From Amphiura filiformis (taxonomy: Eukaryota; Echinodermata; Ophiuroidea; Amphilepidida; Amphiuridae): DNA of 64,000 bases. The stretch is taken from positions 2,438,001 to 2,502,000 of the forward strand of contig NC_092637.1 in NCBI RefSeq assembly GCF_039555335.1. Direction: 5' to 3'. The translations under genes and the position numbers were made by a program. Below, one piece after another: positions 62,803-64,000 of the stretch. The notes under the pieces were generated by a model. The model worked only from the letters and a program-made list of their open reading frames with translations, had not been told where the DNA came from and did no database searches. How positions within the stretch are numbered: position 1 is the stretch's first letter; the number at the start of each line of letters is the position of its first letter.

Positions 62803-63572
62803 TGTTATTTATTTATTTATTCACGGTATACAAATAGCCGGCAGGCAGCATAGGCTGAATAGCGCCGGCTTTACAAAATACAATTTACACATCAAAAATA
62901 TACATTATATATACACTCAACAATTTACTTAAAAACAAAACGAAAACAGAGATACAGACAGAGGAGTAAAATACCAGCAGAAGCATAGGAATACACTACT
63001 TTTTCAAATTGAGTTTACTGATGATGAACGGAATGGTGGAATTCTGAAACCTGTTTGTTTTACATAAGGGTTCAGGAAAAATTCTGTGTCGGAGATTGTA
63101 CTTCATAGATCTCTGCTCAGGAATTAGGTGACGGTGTCTTTCAGAGTTGAGGACCTGCTGGCCAAACTTCACAACCAGATCTTCCCTACGGTTGGCAAGA
63201 CTGTTGATGTTAAGCTCACGAAGAGCAGACTCGTAGTCCTGATAGTCATTGCCAAGGATGATTTTGCAAGTGCGTTTTGAATCCTTTCGATCTGGTGGCT
63301 TTGGTTTTAGTAAGCGCTGGATGCCAAACTGCACAAGCATATTCCAAAATGGGTTTGATATAGGTCTGAAAAATGGCCAGCATATCTATAACTGGAGCAG
63401 CATGTTTACGAAGAGCATAGAGCATGAATAAACGTCTACTTGCACGAGATATCGTGTTTTTAACTTGCATGTCCCAACCCAGATTATTTTGAATTTCCAG
63501 ACCAAGTAACTTCATGTGATCGACAGTCTGAAGGACCTCACCACCTAGAGAAAGTTGTGGGAGTTTGACCAT
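62803..63572 (-). pseudogene. LINE reverse transcriptase relic with frameshift
   Basis: Two overlapping minus-strand frames (63246-63572, then 62996-63340) together encode the RT thumb and C-terminus of a CR1/L2-like LINE: KLLGLEIQNN, YIKPILEYACAVWHP, then in the other frame KIILGNDYQDYESALRELNI and SLANRREDLVVKFG. One frameshift near 63.29 kb separates them. A TTTA tail at 62803-62822 marks the 3' end. It is 5'-truncated near 63.57 kb and inactive. Confidence 0.8.
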
Positions 63573-63599
63573 TATTTAAAGGGGATAATTACTTTTTTG

Positions 63600-63754
63600 A
63601 GATGTTTGAAAAATATCAAGTTTTCATCATTTGCCATAAAGTGTGTATTAGATCGCAAATTTCAAAACAATCAAAACTAATAGCTATCAGAAAGTCATCC
63701 GTCGTATTCAGAATGCAATGTCTGATTTGCTTTCATGTCACAGAAAAAATACTG
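63600..63754. repeat. Half copy of the CAGTATTTTTG foldback
   Basis: TTTGCCATAAAGTGTGTATT, CGTATTCAGAATGCAATGTC and a terminal AAAATACTG; abuts the LINE relic. Confidence 0.6.
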
Positions 63755-64000
63755 TTGCTAATATTTATTTATTATAATTATTTCGTTACCATATGTTGTT
63801 TAAAGTCGTAATGATTGTACGATTTCTATCAAGGCTTGATTTTGGTATTAGTCCACGCACAAATATTAAATGATATTAATGAGTTGCGCTATAGCAAAAA
63901 CGCAAGAGTGTCGATATTTTCAAAGATAGTGTGAGCCGGTCGTTATAGTAATTACAAAGTACTAATTCTTCTATTTCAACGGAGAATAATTATTGTCCAA

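Overview
The window is eukaryotic: genes are split into short exons with GT/AG junctions, introns run to about 12 kb, AT content is high, and transposable elements and microsatellites fill most of the sequence. The mix of Penelope-like and non-LTR retroelements, tRNA-derived SINEs, hAT and TA-target MITEs, frequent TAGGCCTA words and an MS4A-type gene suggests a marine invertebrate deuterostome, perhaps an echinoderm. The species assignment is inference.

The gene content is small, and every confident gene is on the minus strand. Three four-exon paralogues form a dispersed tandem family: copy A (1302-3465), copy B (24467-38630, with a 12 kb first intron) and copy C (57702-61255). All have the same intron phases (0, 2, 0). 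Each encodes about 230-250 residues: a short basic N-terminus, one membrane segment, an acidic linker, a dibasic furin-type site and a C-terminal domain of about 95 residues with six conserved cysteines. The spacing resembles neurotrophin/Spaetzle-type ligands, but the terminal CxC is absent. Between B and C lies a six-exon four-span gene of the MS4A/CD20 type (43963-51942). A Thr-rich, Cys-rich candidate exon lies on the plus strand inside its fourth intron.

Layout: 1-3.5 kb is copy A with several intronic elements. 3.5-16.8 kb is gene-poor, with a hAT MITE, foldbacks, LINE and Penelope fragments and a mariner-like element. 16.8-22.6 kb is a clean tandem segmental duplication whose two units differ by element insertions, with an older partial copy at 23.2 kb. 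24.5-38.6 kb is copy B; its first intron holds a 1.4 kb hAT-like element, a 1.2 kb TIR element, a 3 kb TIR element carrying a 174-bp tandem array, and a truncated Penelope-like element with reverse transcriptase and GIY-YIG endonuclease. 38.7-44 kb is repeats. 44-52 kb is the MS4A-like gene. 52-57.7 kb is repeats, including a second mariner-like copy and a 0.5 kb foldback. 57.7-61.3 kb is copy C. 61.5-64 kb holds a long AAAG microsatellite and a LINE relic.

A plausible reading is a cluster of membrane-anchored, proprotein-cleaved ligand-like proteins interrupted by an MS4A-type membrane protein. Any functional link between the two is speculation.
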